Shown here in pieces: positions 9,442 through 17,251 of a stretch of DNA of 64,000 nt (within the stretch, counting starts at the first letter, position 1; each line of letters begins with the position of its first letter). Made by a program: the position numbers and the translations under genes. The DNA is from Hydrogenovibrio crunogenus (GTDB taxonomy: Bacteria > Pseudomonadota > Gammaproteobacteria > Thiomicrospirales > Thiomicrospiraceae). The DNA lies in contig NZ_CP032096.1 in NCBI RefSeq assembly GCF_004786015.1, positions 434,001 through 498,000 of the forward strand, in the 5' to 3' direction. The notes beneath the pieces were generated by a model. That model was not told the origin of the DNA. It searched no databases and saw only the letters and a program-made list of their open reading frames with translations.

Positions 9442-9469
9442 TAAAACTGACCAGGCCTGGTCAGTTTTA
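9442..9469. repeat. Perfect 28-bp palindrome containing CCAGGCCTGG, probable bidirectional terminator
   Basis: A perfect palindrome centred on 9455/9456, with core CCAGGCCTGG flanked by TGA/TCA and A/T runs. It lies 15 bp after the yqhA stop and a few bases beyond the 3' end of the convergent tracrRNA. As RNA it would fold into a GC-rich hairpin followed by U residues in either direction. It is one of at least 11 copies of the core in the window. Confidence 0.8.
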
Positions 9470-9475
9470 AGGCAC

Positions 9476-9500
9476 AAAAAAACCCCCGCTGGGAGGGTTT
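9476..9500 (-). terminator. Rho-independent terminator of the tracrRNA
   Basis: Read on the minus strand, AAACCCTC pairs with GGGGGTTT (one G-U pair) around a CCAGC loop and is followed by a run of seven T in all, the first three of which are in the stem. Confidence 0.85.
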
Positions 9501-9582
9501 GGGTCGCATAGAAGCGTTGCCTGCGAAATAGATATTTCTTGGTATGAAAAGCTAAATCTTAGACCTTAGTCGGTTACACTAT
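9476..9582 (-). ncRNA. tracrRNA of the type II-C CRISPR-Cas9 system
   Basis: On the minus strand, bases 9580 to 9558 reproduce exactly 23 nt of the CRISPR repeat in the orientation complementary to the inferred crRNA (AGTGTAACCGACTAAGG...). This is an anti-repeat. After an interruption, TCATACC (9547-9541) can pair with 6 of the first 7 bases of the crRNA repeat, GTTGTGA, forming the lower stem. The tail holds a short GAAATA/TATTTC hairpin, a CGCA...TGCG hairpin enclosing GGCAACGC that resembles known II-C tracrRNA tails, and an 8-bp terminator hairpin followed by U residues. Predicted length is about 105 nt. It is antisense-oriented to cas9 and convergent with yqhA. Ends are inferred, not mapped. 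Confidence 0.88.
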
Positions 9583-9588
9583 GTAGTA

Positions 9589-9594
9589 AATATA
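9589..9594 (-). promoter_or_regulatory. Possible -10 box for tracrRNA
   Basis: TATATT on the minus strand would place the start site near 9582, just at the edge of the anti-repeat. A clear -35 is not seen; TTGCTC lies 20 bp upstream, within the first codons of cas9, so spacing is poor. Confidence 0.4.
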
Positions 9595-9612
9595 CTAACA
9601 GGGTACGTGACT

Positions 9613-12600
9613 ATGAGCAAGAAAATTTTAGGCCTGGACTTAGGAACGAATTCAGTTGGCTGGGCATTGTTTGAATCGGATGAAGATTTAGCACCCCAAA
9701 AGCTAATAGACTTGGGTGTTCGGATTTTTCAGCGCGCAGTTGAAGATAAAACCCCCACACCAAAAAATCAGGCGCGCCGCAACGCAAGAATGGCTCGCCG
9801 TATTTTGCAACGTCGCGCACGCCGCAAACAAAGAATGCAAAACTTTTTAATTTCCCAACAGTTACTGCCCTCAAGTCTGTCAGAAACAACACAACCTGAA
9901 ATAATCTTAACCGGTACTCACGGTATTCCCGGTTTGGGTGACCCCTATGAGCTTAGAGCAAAAGCACTAGACTTTGAATTAAAACCCTATGAACTTGGAA
10001 GGGTGTTATTGCACCTTGTACAGCGACGTGGTTTTCAAAGTAATCGTAAAACTCTGTTAGGGGATATGGCCGATGATCCAGACGTAGTGAGTATCCTAAC
10101 TGAAGAAAAAGAAGATTTATCTTCTGAAGAAACCGCATTTAAAAAGGATATCGTTCAGTTAAGAGAGGAAATAAAAAAATCCGGCGCAAGAACGCTGGGT
10201 GAATATCTCTATAAACTCCCCGCCGGACAGGTAAAACGAAATCGTTCAAGAGAAGGTGGTAATTTAAGAACGGATAGAAGCATGTATAAGGATGAGTTTT
10301 GGCAAATTGTCGATGCGCAAAAAGCATTTCATCCTGTACTAGAAGAAATTGATCTAGCCCTGTTTGAAATTATTTTTTTTCAGCGCCCCTTAAAGCTAAA
10401 AAAAGATCGTGTCGGTAAATGCTCGCTCGAACCAACTAAACACCGTGCAAAAAAAGCCTGGCAAACCTATCAACGGTTTAGATATTTACAAGATATAAAT
10501 AGTTTAAAACTATTTAATAGTTATACCACGGAATGGCGACCATTAAACTCTGAAGATCGTGCCAAGCTAATTGAGCTTTTTGAAAAAGATAAAAAACCTA
10601 CGCTGGCAAAAATAAAAAAAGCCTTAGGGTTAAGTAAAAATGATCAGCTTAACTTTGAAAGTGGAAATAAGAATTTTAAGGGCAATACGACGGCTATCGC
10701 AATTCGAGAAGCTTATTCTGGATGGGATGATTTAGCATTGAAACAACAGAACAAACTCGAAGAAGACTTGGTTTCATTTGTCAGTAAAAAAGCCCTAAAA
10801 AAACGTCTAGAAACCCATTGGGGGTTAGATACAGAAACCGCCATTAATCTTTGTGTAACAGAACTAGAACCAGAACATTCAGACTTATCCTTAAAAGCGA
10901 TTAATAACCTTCTACCTTACCTTGAACAAGGTCAAATATATTCAGATGCAAGGGTAAGTGCCGGTTATGGTTATGAAATAGTCACGAATGAGCCGCAAGA
11001 CAAGCTTAGTGCACCGCCTGAAATTCCCAACCCAATCGTGATGAAAGGGTTACATGAAGTAAAACGGGTTGTGAATGCAATTATTAAGCAATACGGTAAA
11101 CCTGACGCGATACGGTTAGAAATGGCGCGTGATCTTGAAATGAATACAAAGCGATATAAAGCATTTGTAAGTCAGCAAAACAAAAATAAATCGGACAATC
11201 AAGAGGCGCAAGATCAATTTGAATCCATTGCGGCTGCAAACCGTCATTTAGGGTTGTCAAAGTATCCGTCACATACAGATAAGCTGAAATACCGTTTATG
11301 GAAAGAACAGCAAAAACTGTGTGCTTACAGCCATAAACCAATTAGTTTGACTGAGCTTTTTACAGGTGCGGTTGAAATTGATCATATCTTGCCTTATTCG
11401 CTCACGCTTGATGATTCCTATATGAATAAAGTAGTGTGTTTTGCGAGCGAAAATCAGTTTAAAGGTCAGCGTACACCAAAAGAAGCATTTGAAAGTAATA
11501 GCACTAAATGGGAGCAAATTGAGCAGGGCATTAGCCGTTGGTATGCTAAAGGCTTAATGACTAAGCGTGATGCCTTTTATAAAACCAGTGAAGACTTGGA
11601 TAAAGACTTTATTGGTAGCCAGTTAACGGATACCCGCTACATTAGCCGAGAAGCCCTGCATTATTTGCAAACATTAGGCGTTGAAGTTACAACGATAAAA
11701 GGGCAAGTCACCTCTTGGTTGCGTCATATATGGGGCATGAACAGCCTGTTAGATGACGCTAAAAATGAAAAAGACCGTAGTGATCATCGGCACCATGCCA
11801 TTGATGCGGCAGTGGTGGCGTGTGCAGACCGAAAACTTTACAACACCATTGTGCGCGTTGCTAAAGACTTAGAAAAACAACCGGGTACCTTGAATATAAA
11901 AGATATTCACATAGACCCAATGTTTGATCAGTTTCGTCAACAGGTTGGGAGTCGGTTGCAAGATATTATCATTGCGCATGCCCCTGTCAGAAAAATTACA
12001 GGCGCATTGCATGAAGATACAGGGTTAGGTTTTATTGAAGGTGTGGGAACTGTATATCGTAAAAACCTAGATGAAACCCTAACCGCTAAAAGTGCGGAAA
12101 ATATTTTAGATCCGGTAGTAAAAGCATTAGTAAAAGCCCATCTAGAAAAGCATGGTAATAAGCCAAAGGTCGCCTTTTCTAAAAATAATCCGGTTTTCCA
12201 CAAAGACGGCAAAACACCAATTAAGCGTGTACGTATTTTGCAGTCAAAAAACACGCTTAAAGATTTAGAGCATTCAAAGTTAGGCATCAAAAATCAAAAT
12301 GGCGAGGTGTTTAAATGGATGACGCTAGGCAATACCCATCATGTTGAAATTTTTCGTCATAAAGAAACCGGAAAATATAAAGCCGAATTTATTACCGCTT
12401 TAGAGGCGACCCAAAGAGTGGTGCAAAATAAGCAACCCATGATTAAAGGGTATTTAGATGATCAATATGAGTTTTGTTTTGCTTTACATAAAAATGATTT
12501 GGTAAGAGCTAAAAATAGTGATAAATATGAAATATATCGAATACAGAAGTTTGAAGCATCAGGTGCTAAGTTAAGTTTGAGGGGGCACACCGCATCAACC

Positions 12601-12720
12601 CTTGATAAAAAAGAACAGGAAATTCGCAAAGCGATACCTACGTTAATGAGGGAGTATGAAATGCAAAAAATTCAAGTGAATGCCATTGGGGTTATGGCAA
12701 ATGATCAAACGTACTCTTGA
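9613..12720 (+). CDS. cas9: Cas9, type II-C RNA-guided DNA endonuclease
   Basis: A 1035-residue Cas9, within the compact II-C size range (about 970-1100). RuvC-I is KKILGLDLGTNSVGWAL with catalytic Asp9. An arginine-rich bridge helix spans residues 51-77 (QARRNARMARRILQRRARRK). RuvC-II has Glu503 (IRLEMARDLE). The HNH domain has EIDHILPYS with catalytic His591, followed by NKVVCFASENQFKGQRTP. RuvC-III is SDHRHHAIDAAVVACADR with His728 and Asp731. All nuclease residues are intact, so it should cut both strands. The start is the ATG at 9613 with AGGG nine bases upstream; a GTG at 9607 is too close to that site. The last 20 bases overlap cas1. The gene is more AT-rich and Lys-rich than its neighbours, consistent with transfer. 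PAM specificity cannot be read from the sequence. Confidence 0.97.
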   Translation: MSKKILGLDLGTNSVGWALFESDEDLAPQKLIDLGVRIFQRAVEDKTPTPKNQARRNARMARRILQRRARRKQRMQNFLISQQLLPSSLSETTQPEIILTGTHGIPGLGDPYELRAKALDFELKPYELGRVLLHLVQRRGFQSNRKTLLGDMADDPDVVSILTEEKEDLSSEETAFKKDIVQLREEIKKSGARTLGEYLYKLPAGQVKRNRSREGGNLRTDRSMYKDEFWQIVDAQKAFHPVLEEIDLALFEIIFFQRPLKLKKDRVGKCSLEPTKHRAKKAWQTYQRFRYLQDINSLKLFNSYTTEWRPLNSEDRAKLIELFEKDKKPTLAKIKKALGLSKNDQLNFESGNKNFKGNTTAIAIREAYSGWDDLALKQQNKLEEDLVSFVSKKALKKRLETHWGLDTETAINLCVTELEPEHSDLSLKAINNLLPYLEQGQIYSDARVSAGYGYEIVTNEPQDKLSAPPEIPNPIVMKGLHEVKRVVNAIIKQYGKPDAIRLEMARDLEMNTKRYKAFVSQQNKNKSDNQEAQDQFESIAAANRHLGLSKYPSHTDKLKYRLWKEQQKLCAYSHKPISLTELFTGAVEIDHILPYSLTLDDSYMNKVVCFASENQFKGQRTPKEAFESNSTKWEQIEQGISRWYAKGLMTKRDAFYKTSEDLDKDFIGSQLTDTRYISREALHYLQTLGVEVTTIKGQVTSWLRHIWGMNSLLDDAKNEKDRSDHRHHAIDAAVVACADRKLYNTIVRVAKDLEKQPGTLNIKDIHIDPMFDQFRQQVGSRLQDIIIAHAPVRKITGALHEDTGLGFIEGVGTVYRKNLDETLTAKSAENILDPVVKALVKAHLEKHGNKPKVAFSKNNPVFHKDGKTPIKRVRILQSKNTLKDLEHSKLGIKNQNGEVFKWMTLGNTHHVEIFRHKETGKYKAEFITALEATQRVVQNKQPMIKGYLDDQYEFCFALHKNDLVRAKNSDKYEIYRIQKFEASGAKLSLRGHTASTLDKKEQEIRKAIPTLMREYEMQKIQVNAIGVMANDQTYS

Positions 12721-13573
12721 AATTAGTCACCCTAGTTATTTAAAAAGCCATCAGGGGCAATTGGTGATCGAGCAAAATCACCAAACTGTTGGGCAAGTGG
12801 CGTTTGAAGATTTGGGCGTTTTGATTCTGGCACATCCGCAAATCACGCTCACGCAATCTGTGCTGGCAGCCTGTGCACAAGTTAATTGCGCGATAATCCA
12901 TTGTGACCATCGACACATGCCAAGCAGTTTAACTTTGCCATTAGCCGCTCACACGTTACATAGCAAAATTATTCAGCAGCAAATTCAAATAACACCGGTG
13001 CGACGTAAACAAATTTGGCAGCAAATTGTGCGAGAAAAAATCGTTCAACAAGCACAAACCCTGCAAAATTTAAATAAAGACAGTCAAGCATTAACGCGCA
13101 TGGTCAGCTTAGTGCAGTCGGGCGATAAAACCAACCTTGAGGCGCAAGCAGCACAAAAATATTGGCCGTTATTGCTCGGTAAAGATTTTAGGCGCGACTC
13201 AGAGATGGAAGGCATAAACAGCCTGCTAAATTATGGTTACGCAGTTATCCGAGCGACCGTTGCCAGAGCACTTGTCGGTACGGGGTTTCATCCAGCAATC
13301 GGGTTAAACCATAGTAACCAATATAACGCTTACTGTTTGGCCGACGATGTGATGGAGCCATTTCGCCCCTGGATTGATCAACACGTTGTGGGTTTGGAGT
13401 CGGATCAAATAAATCAGCAAAACAAAGCAATTTTGCTCAGCCAATTAAATCAAACAGTGGTTTATCAACAAAAATCACAACCTTTTTTGGTTGCGCTGAG
13501 TTTGTTTGTGGCGCAATTAAAATCAGCCTATTCAGACAGCGAGGTGGTTTTAACGTTTCCACGGAGGGATTAG
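12701..13573 (+). CDS. cas1: Cas1 (type II / NMENI subtype), spacer integrase
   Basis: A 290-residue Cas1, starting at the ATG at 12701 inside the end of cas9 (20-bp overlap); an in-frame ATG at 12680 is possible but the N-terminus MIKRTLEISHPSYLKSHQGQ matches the family better. Metal-binding candidates are Glu147 (NLEAQAAQKYW), His204 (GLNHSNQYNAY) and Asp215/216 (LADDVMEPFRP), all present. With Cas2 it forms the integrase that inserts new spacers at the leader end of the array. Its TAG stop is followed directly by cas2. Confidence 0.96.
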   Translation: MIKRTLEISHPSYLKSHQGQLVIEQNHQTVGQVAFEDLGVLILAHPQITLTQSVLAACAQVNCAIIHCDHRHMPSSLTLPLAAHTLHSKIIQQQIQITPVRRKQIWQQIVREKIVQQAQTLQNLNKDSQALTRMVSLVQSGDKTNLEAQAAQKYWPLLLGKDFRRDSEMEGINSLLNYGYAVIRATVARALVGTGFHPAIGLNHSNQYNAYCLADDVMEPFRPWIDQHVVGLESDQINQQNKAILLSQLNQTVVYQQKSQPFLVALSLFVAQLKSAYSDSEVVLTFPRRD

Positions 13574-13575
13574 TG

Positions 13576-13905
13576 ATGATATTTGGGGGGCAACATACCA
13601 TGTGGATAATTGTCTTATTTGACTTACCAACCGACAGTGAAAAAGCGCGAAAAGATTACACGAATTTTAGAAAGCACCTATTAGAAAATGGCTTTACCAT
13701 GATGCAATACAGTGTTTATATGCGTCATTGTGCCAGTGACGAAAATGCACAAATGCATGTTCAGCGTGTACGTGCGATTCTGCCACCTGACGGTGAAGTC
13801 AGAATTGTCAAAATAACCGATAAACAGTTTGGAAAAATTGAAGTCTTTTATGGAAAAAAACGCATTGAAACAGAAAAAGCCCCAGAACAACTTATGTTTT
13901 TCTGA
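13576..13905 (+). CDS. cas2: Cas2, spacer-acquisition subunit
   Basis: A 109-residue ferredoxin-like Cas2. The core MWIIVLFDLPTDSEKARKDY, then MMQYSVYMRHCAS and KITDKQFGKIEVFYGKK, is typical of type II Cas2. GGAGG at 13563-13567 lies 8 bases before the ATG at 13576; a GTG at 13573 overlapping the cas1 stop and an internal ATG at 13600 are alternatives, and the last would match shorter family members. There is no csn2 or cas4, which fits subtype II-C. The array begins about 50 bp downstream. Confidence 0.95.
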   Translation: MIFGGQHTMWIIVLFDLPTDSEKARKDYTNFRKHLLENGFTMMQYSVYMRHCASDENAQMHVQRVRAILPPDGEVRIVKITDKQFGKIEVFYGKKRIETEKAPEQLMFF

Positions 13906-13954
13906 GGCTGTAATAGTAAAATTAATTGTAATATCAATTGGTTATAATTGGGCT
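13906..13954. promoter_or_regulatory. AT-rich leader-like segment between cas2 and the CRISPR array
   Basis: A 49-bp segment, strongly AT-rich, lies between the cas2 stop and the first repeat. The opposite flank is not AT-rich and adjoins the only mutated repeat. Both facts suggest that this is the spacer-acquisition end. This is inference from composition and repeat decay. Confidence 0.55.
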
Positions 13955-15376
13955 AGTGTAACCGACTAAGGTCTAAGCGCAAATCACAACTTGTATCTAT
14001 TCCATCATATGGATGCTCAAGTGTAACCGACTAAGGTCTAAGCGCAAATCACAACGTTAAAAGAAGTAAGCAATCATGAATTAAGAGTGTAACCGACTAA
14101 GGTCTAAGCGCAAATCACAACGATACACCTGCTGGGTATATTCGTACTGATAGTGTAACCGACTAAGGTCTAAGCGCAAATCACAACTTCATCGAGCTTC
14201 ATTCCAATCTGGATATAAGTGTAACCGACTAAGGTCTAAGCGCAAATCACAACCGGTAAGCTTTCGCTCCGACAAGCTTCTTAAAGTGTAACCGACTAAG
14301 GTCTAAGCGCAAATCACAACTACTAACTCAAAAGGGTTTACTGAGTTAATAGTGTAACCGACTAAGGTCTAAGCGCAAATCACAACTGAAGAGCTTCGGA
14401 TTATGACTGACACGCCAGTGTAACCGACTAAGGTCTAAGCGCAAATCACAACTGGTTGATGGCAATATCAACATGGCGCCCGAGTGTAACCGACTAAGGT
14501 CTAAGCGCAAATCACAACGATGAACTGTTAAGCCCAACACCTGATCCGAGTGTAACCGACTAAGGTCTAAGCGCAAATCACAACTACTGCCTCCTTACGC
14601 CGGAACGTCGTCGTAGTGTAACCGACTAAGGTCTAAGCGCAAATCACAACCGTGGCCGCAGTCACTATTCAGCGCATTTTAGTGTAACCGACTAAGGTCT
14701 AAGCGCAAATCACAACTCGCTGGGTGCGTTGAACTGATGTTGTTTGAGTGTAACCGACTAAGGTCTAAGCGCAAATCACAACTATTAAAACCAAATCTAA
14801 TTCATTTTTTTTAGTGTAACCGACTAAGGTCTAAGCGCAAATCACAACTAATTCATTACCCAGTGTTTTAAGAGATCTAGTGTAACCGACTAAGGTCTAA
14901 GCGCAAATCACAACCGCGAATCACTTGATGATGAACGAGGACAAAGTGTAACCGACTAAGGTCTAAGCGCAAATCACAACTATTCGTTCTTTATCAATTC
15001 GAGTTTTCTAGTGTAACCGACTAAGGTCTAAGCGCAAATCACAACTACGAAAGCGCATGCAATAAAGAAATCATTAGTGTAACCGACTAAGGTCTAAGCG
15101 CAAATCACAACTCCACTTGTGCATTAAGAGACGCAAATTGTAAGTGTAACCGACTAAGGTCTAAGCGCAAATCACAACTGAGGTCGAACAGCTAAAAACA
15201 CTATCATAAGTGTAACCGACTAAGGTCTAAGCGCAAATCACAACAAGATACCGCAGTTTCATTAACCGCCGGAAAGTGTAACCGACTAAGGTCTAAGCGC
15301 AAATCACAACCTTTGATCGTATCAGCAATCTTATTGACTTAGTGTAACCGACTAAGGTCTAAGCGCAAATCATAAC
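13955..15376 (-). CRISPR. Type II-C CRISPR array, 22 repeats and 21 spacers
   Basis: Twenty-two 36-bp repeats start at 13955 and recur every 65-67 bp, the last at 15341. Spacers are 29-31 bp. On the plus strand the repeat begins AGTGTAACCGAC and ends CAAATCACAAC. On the minus strand it begins GTTGTGATTTGC and ends GGTTACACT, the polarity of other II-C repeats, and the tracrRNA anti-repeat fits this orientation, so crRNAs should be made from the minus strand. All repeats are identical except the last, which has CATAAC in place of CACAAC. Such decay usually marks the old end, so the youngest spacers should be near cas2. In several II-C systems promoters are embedded in the repeats; TACACT at the repeat's 3' end could be such a -10 box. 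Confidence 0.99.
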
Positions 15377-15426
15377 GGAACCGAACCGGGTAAGGATTGA
15401 CGAATCAGAGCACACTTTCTCGATCC

Positions 15427-15452
15427 AAAACTGGCCAGGCCTGGTCAGTTTT
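15427..15452. repeat. Near-perfect palindrome with CCAGGCCTGG core downstream of the flavin reductase gene
   Basis: A 26-bp palindrome with 12 of 13 pairs matching, core at 15435-15444, AAAA and TTTT at the ends. It lies 2 bp beyond the stop of the minus-strand flavin reductase gene and 50 bp from the last CRISPR repeat, so it probably terminates that gene and may insulate the array. Confidence 0.75.
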
Positions 15453-15454
15453 GA

Positions 15455-16075
15455 TTACTTATCTGTTTCTAAAACCGGCCTGACCAGTTCAAAATCGGCC
15501 GAGGCATAGGTGTACTCATTACCTCCGAGTTTGCCAACTGCGTTCAACTTTTCAGATTGAATCATCCCTTCCTGAATCAATGTATCGTCGACATAAATAT
15601 GCAACACATCCAGCAAAATCAGTTTTCCTCCGCCGGGTTGGTCTGACAGGGCGATGACGTCTTTTAAACGACATTCGTAGCGAACTTTGGCTTGTGCCAC
15701 CCCTCTAGCGGTGACGCTCTGGCTGTCACAGGCGGCAATTTTAAGTGCTTCGAACTCACTTGTTTTTTGAGCATAGTTGGCACAAGAGGCATTCATCATT
15801 TCGGCCAGGTCGGCACTGACAATATTGATGACACATTCATGTGTTTCTTTAAGGTTACGCAAGGTGTCTTTATCCGATTCCGGTTGCGCATTAATTTGTG
15901 TCACCGTCAGAACCGGTGGGGTGCAGCTGGCGACACTGAAAAACGAATAAGGCGCTAAGTTATCGATGCCTTGTGAACTTTGTGTGCTGATCCAAGCGAT
16001 AGGGCGTGGAATAATGCCGCCAACCAGTAAGGGGTAGAGCTGAGAAATATTAAGATTCGGAGTGTGGTAATGCAT
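15455..16075 (-). CDS. Flavin reductase-like domain protein (DIM6/NTAB type)
   Basis: A 206-residue split-barrel flavoprotein. Typical motifs are LVGGIIPRPIAWIST followed by NLAPYSFFSVASCTPPVLTVT, then HIYVDDTLIQEG and VGKLGGNEYTYA. Relatives bind FMN and often act as flavin reductases or unknown flavoenzymes. The start is the ATG at 16075, with AAGG seven bases upstream; the frame stays open 33 more codons to a TTG inside the preceding gene, but those residues are not family-like. It follows the YdcF-like gene by 8 bp, suggesting an operon. Substrate unknown. Confidence 0.88.
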   Translation of the reverse strand: MHYHTPNLNISQLYPLLVGGIIPRPIAWISTQSSQGIDNLAPYSFFSVASCTPPVLTVTQINAQPESDKDTLRNLKETHECVINIVSADLAEMMNASCANYAQKTSEFEALKIAACDSQSVTARGVAQAKVRYECRLKDVIALSDQPGGGKLILLDVLHIYVDDTLIQEGMIQSEKLNAVGKLGGNEYTYASADFELVRPVLETDK

Positions 16076-16083
16076 ATCGGCCT

Positions 16084-16902
16084 TTATTGCGATGTTTGAA
16101 GTGTTGTTTCTGGAAGCCAGTCCGAAGTCTTGCCTGTCCAATAATAAACGGTCAAGCCAATCCATTCTTTCCATGCGGGTTCAAGAGATTTAAGGTGGTC
16201 AAAAAAATCAAAATCAATTTTTCGTAGTTTGTCACTGTTACCCCGGTAATCCACCGGGTAAGGAATGACGTGAATGGCTTGTTTGTTGGCAATGCCAACC
16301 GCGCGTGGCATGTGAAAGGCCGAGGTTACCAGCATGTAAGTGCCTTGTCGGGCTGGGAGCAGTTTCTTAGTATATTTAAAATTTTCATACGTGTTGCGAG
16401 AAAGTGATTCAATAATTAAGCGTTTATTGGCAATGCCCAGCGTGGTTAAGAGCTGGCGCGCAAGACTGCCTTCTCCTTTTGTATTTTGGAGTTGCATTGA
16501 ACCACTTCCGCCAGTAAAGATGACTGGAGCTTTTGGGTAATGGTTAGCGAGCTCTTTGGCACCAATGTAACGGTCTCCGCCAATTCCCAGTTCCGGGCGT
16601 CCCCAGCTCAGGCTGCGTTTAAGGTCTTCTCCGCCACCCAATACAATAATGCCATCTATGTCTTTGGGCAGTGTTTCTGGTGATTTAAACCGTTGTTCCA
16701 GCGGCTGGATTAACAGATCCCCTATTGGGAAAGCGAGCACAATGAACCCCGCTAAACTGGCTGGCAACAACAATGTTTTTGCGGTTTCGGTTCTATTAAA
16801 AAGCAAAAAAATCGATCCTAAAATCAGTAGGATTAAAATAATGTTACTGGGGCTCAAAAAAGCCCAAGCAATTTTCGACACTATAAAAAATAATGAATCC
16901 AT
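16084..16902 (-). CDS. YdcF/ElyC/SanA-type DUF218 membrane protein
   Basis: A 272-residue protein with two N-terminal membrane helices (residues about 10-35 and 40-62) and a DUF218 domain: GIIVLGGGEDLKR, then APVIFTGGSGSM, IIESLSRNTYENFKYTK, and YMLVTSAFHMPRAVGI. The topology resembles ElyC, which acts in envelope and peptidoglycan precursor homeostasis in E. coli. A substrate is unknown. It is the upstream gene of a likely two-gene minus-strand operon with the flavin reductase-like gene. The 349 bp between it and clpB hold the divergent promoters and no other gene that I can see. Confidence 0.85.
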   Translation of the reverse strand: MDSLFFIVSKIAWAFLSPSNIILILLILGSIFLLFNRTETAKTLLLPASLAGFIVLAFPIGDLLIQPLEQRFKSPETLPKDIDGIIVLGGGEDLKRSLSWGRPELGIGGDRYIGAKELANHYPKAPVIFTGGSGSMQLQNTKGEGSLARQLLTTLGIANKRLIIESLSRNTYENFKYTKKLLPARQGTYMLVTSAFHMPRAVGIANKQAIHVIPYPVDYRGNSDKLRKIDFDFFDHLKSLEPAWKEWIGLTVYYWTGKTSDWLPETTLQTSQ

Positions 16903-17155
16903 ATAGGAGAACCTAAGCTGCGTTGATTAAATCATTTTATGTGAGAAAGACCCCGTTTAGAAACGAAAGCAACGTTGTTGCGTATTAAGCCGGGTGTTTA
17001 AGTGTATTAAAACGTATTTAGAGTTTGTTATTAAGTTTTTTTATTATTGTTCTATCTTAGAGGATAAATTGACGAGATTCTATTTTTTTAGTAAAAATAA
17101 CTAGTTGGTTTTTAACTGTTATTTAATGTTTTATTTAATTTGTGAATGCGATTCG

Positions 17156-17181
17156 CTTGAAAAATCTTTTTTTATCCATAT
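17156..17181 (+). promoter_or_regulatory. Sigma-32 type heat-shock promoter of clpB
   Basis: CTTGAAA (17156-17162) and TCCATAT (17175-17181) are separated by 12 bp. This is close to the RpoH consensus (CTTGAAA, then CCCATNT). It lies about 70 bp before the clpB start, leaving an AT-rich leader. Confidence 0.75.
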
Positions 17182-17251
17182 GTTCTAAGTAACGAAATAT
17201 TACTTATATGTTAGTGAGTTACCTAGCATAACTTTAAGGAGTTTTTTAACA

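Noticed and set aside
9442-9469. Palindromes as insertion-sequence ends or attachment sites of the cas locus
   Set aside because: Copies at 9442 and 15427 flank the CRISPR-Cas locus, which is suggestive, but the same core occurs at many unrelated sites and no transposase, integrase or target duplication is seen.
14453-14482. One spacer shares 14 bases (GGCAATATCAACAT) with purD near 45586, a possible self-target
   Set aside because: A 14-base match is expected by chance at this search size, and the rest of the spacer does not match.
14346-14576. A 76-residue minus-strand open frame with repeated RLDLSRLH units inside the CRISPR array
   Set aside because: It is the CRISPR repeat read in one frame; every unit matches a repeat and the spacers between vary freely.
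15377-15454. A 23rd degenerate repeat beyond the array's right end
   Set aside because: The bases after 15376 show no resemblance to the repeat apart from chance short matches.
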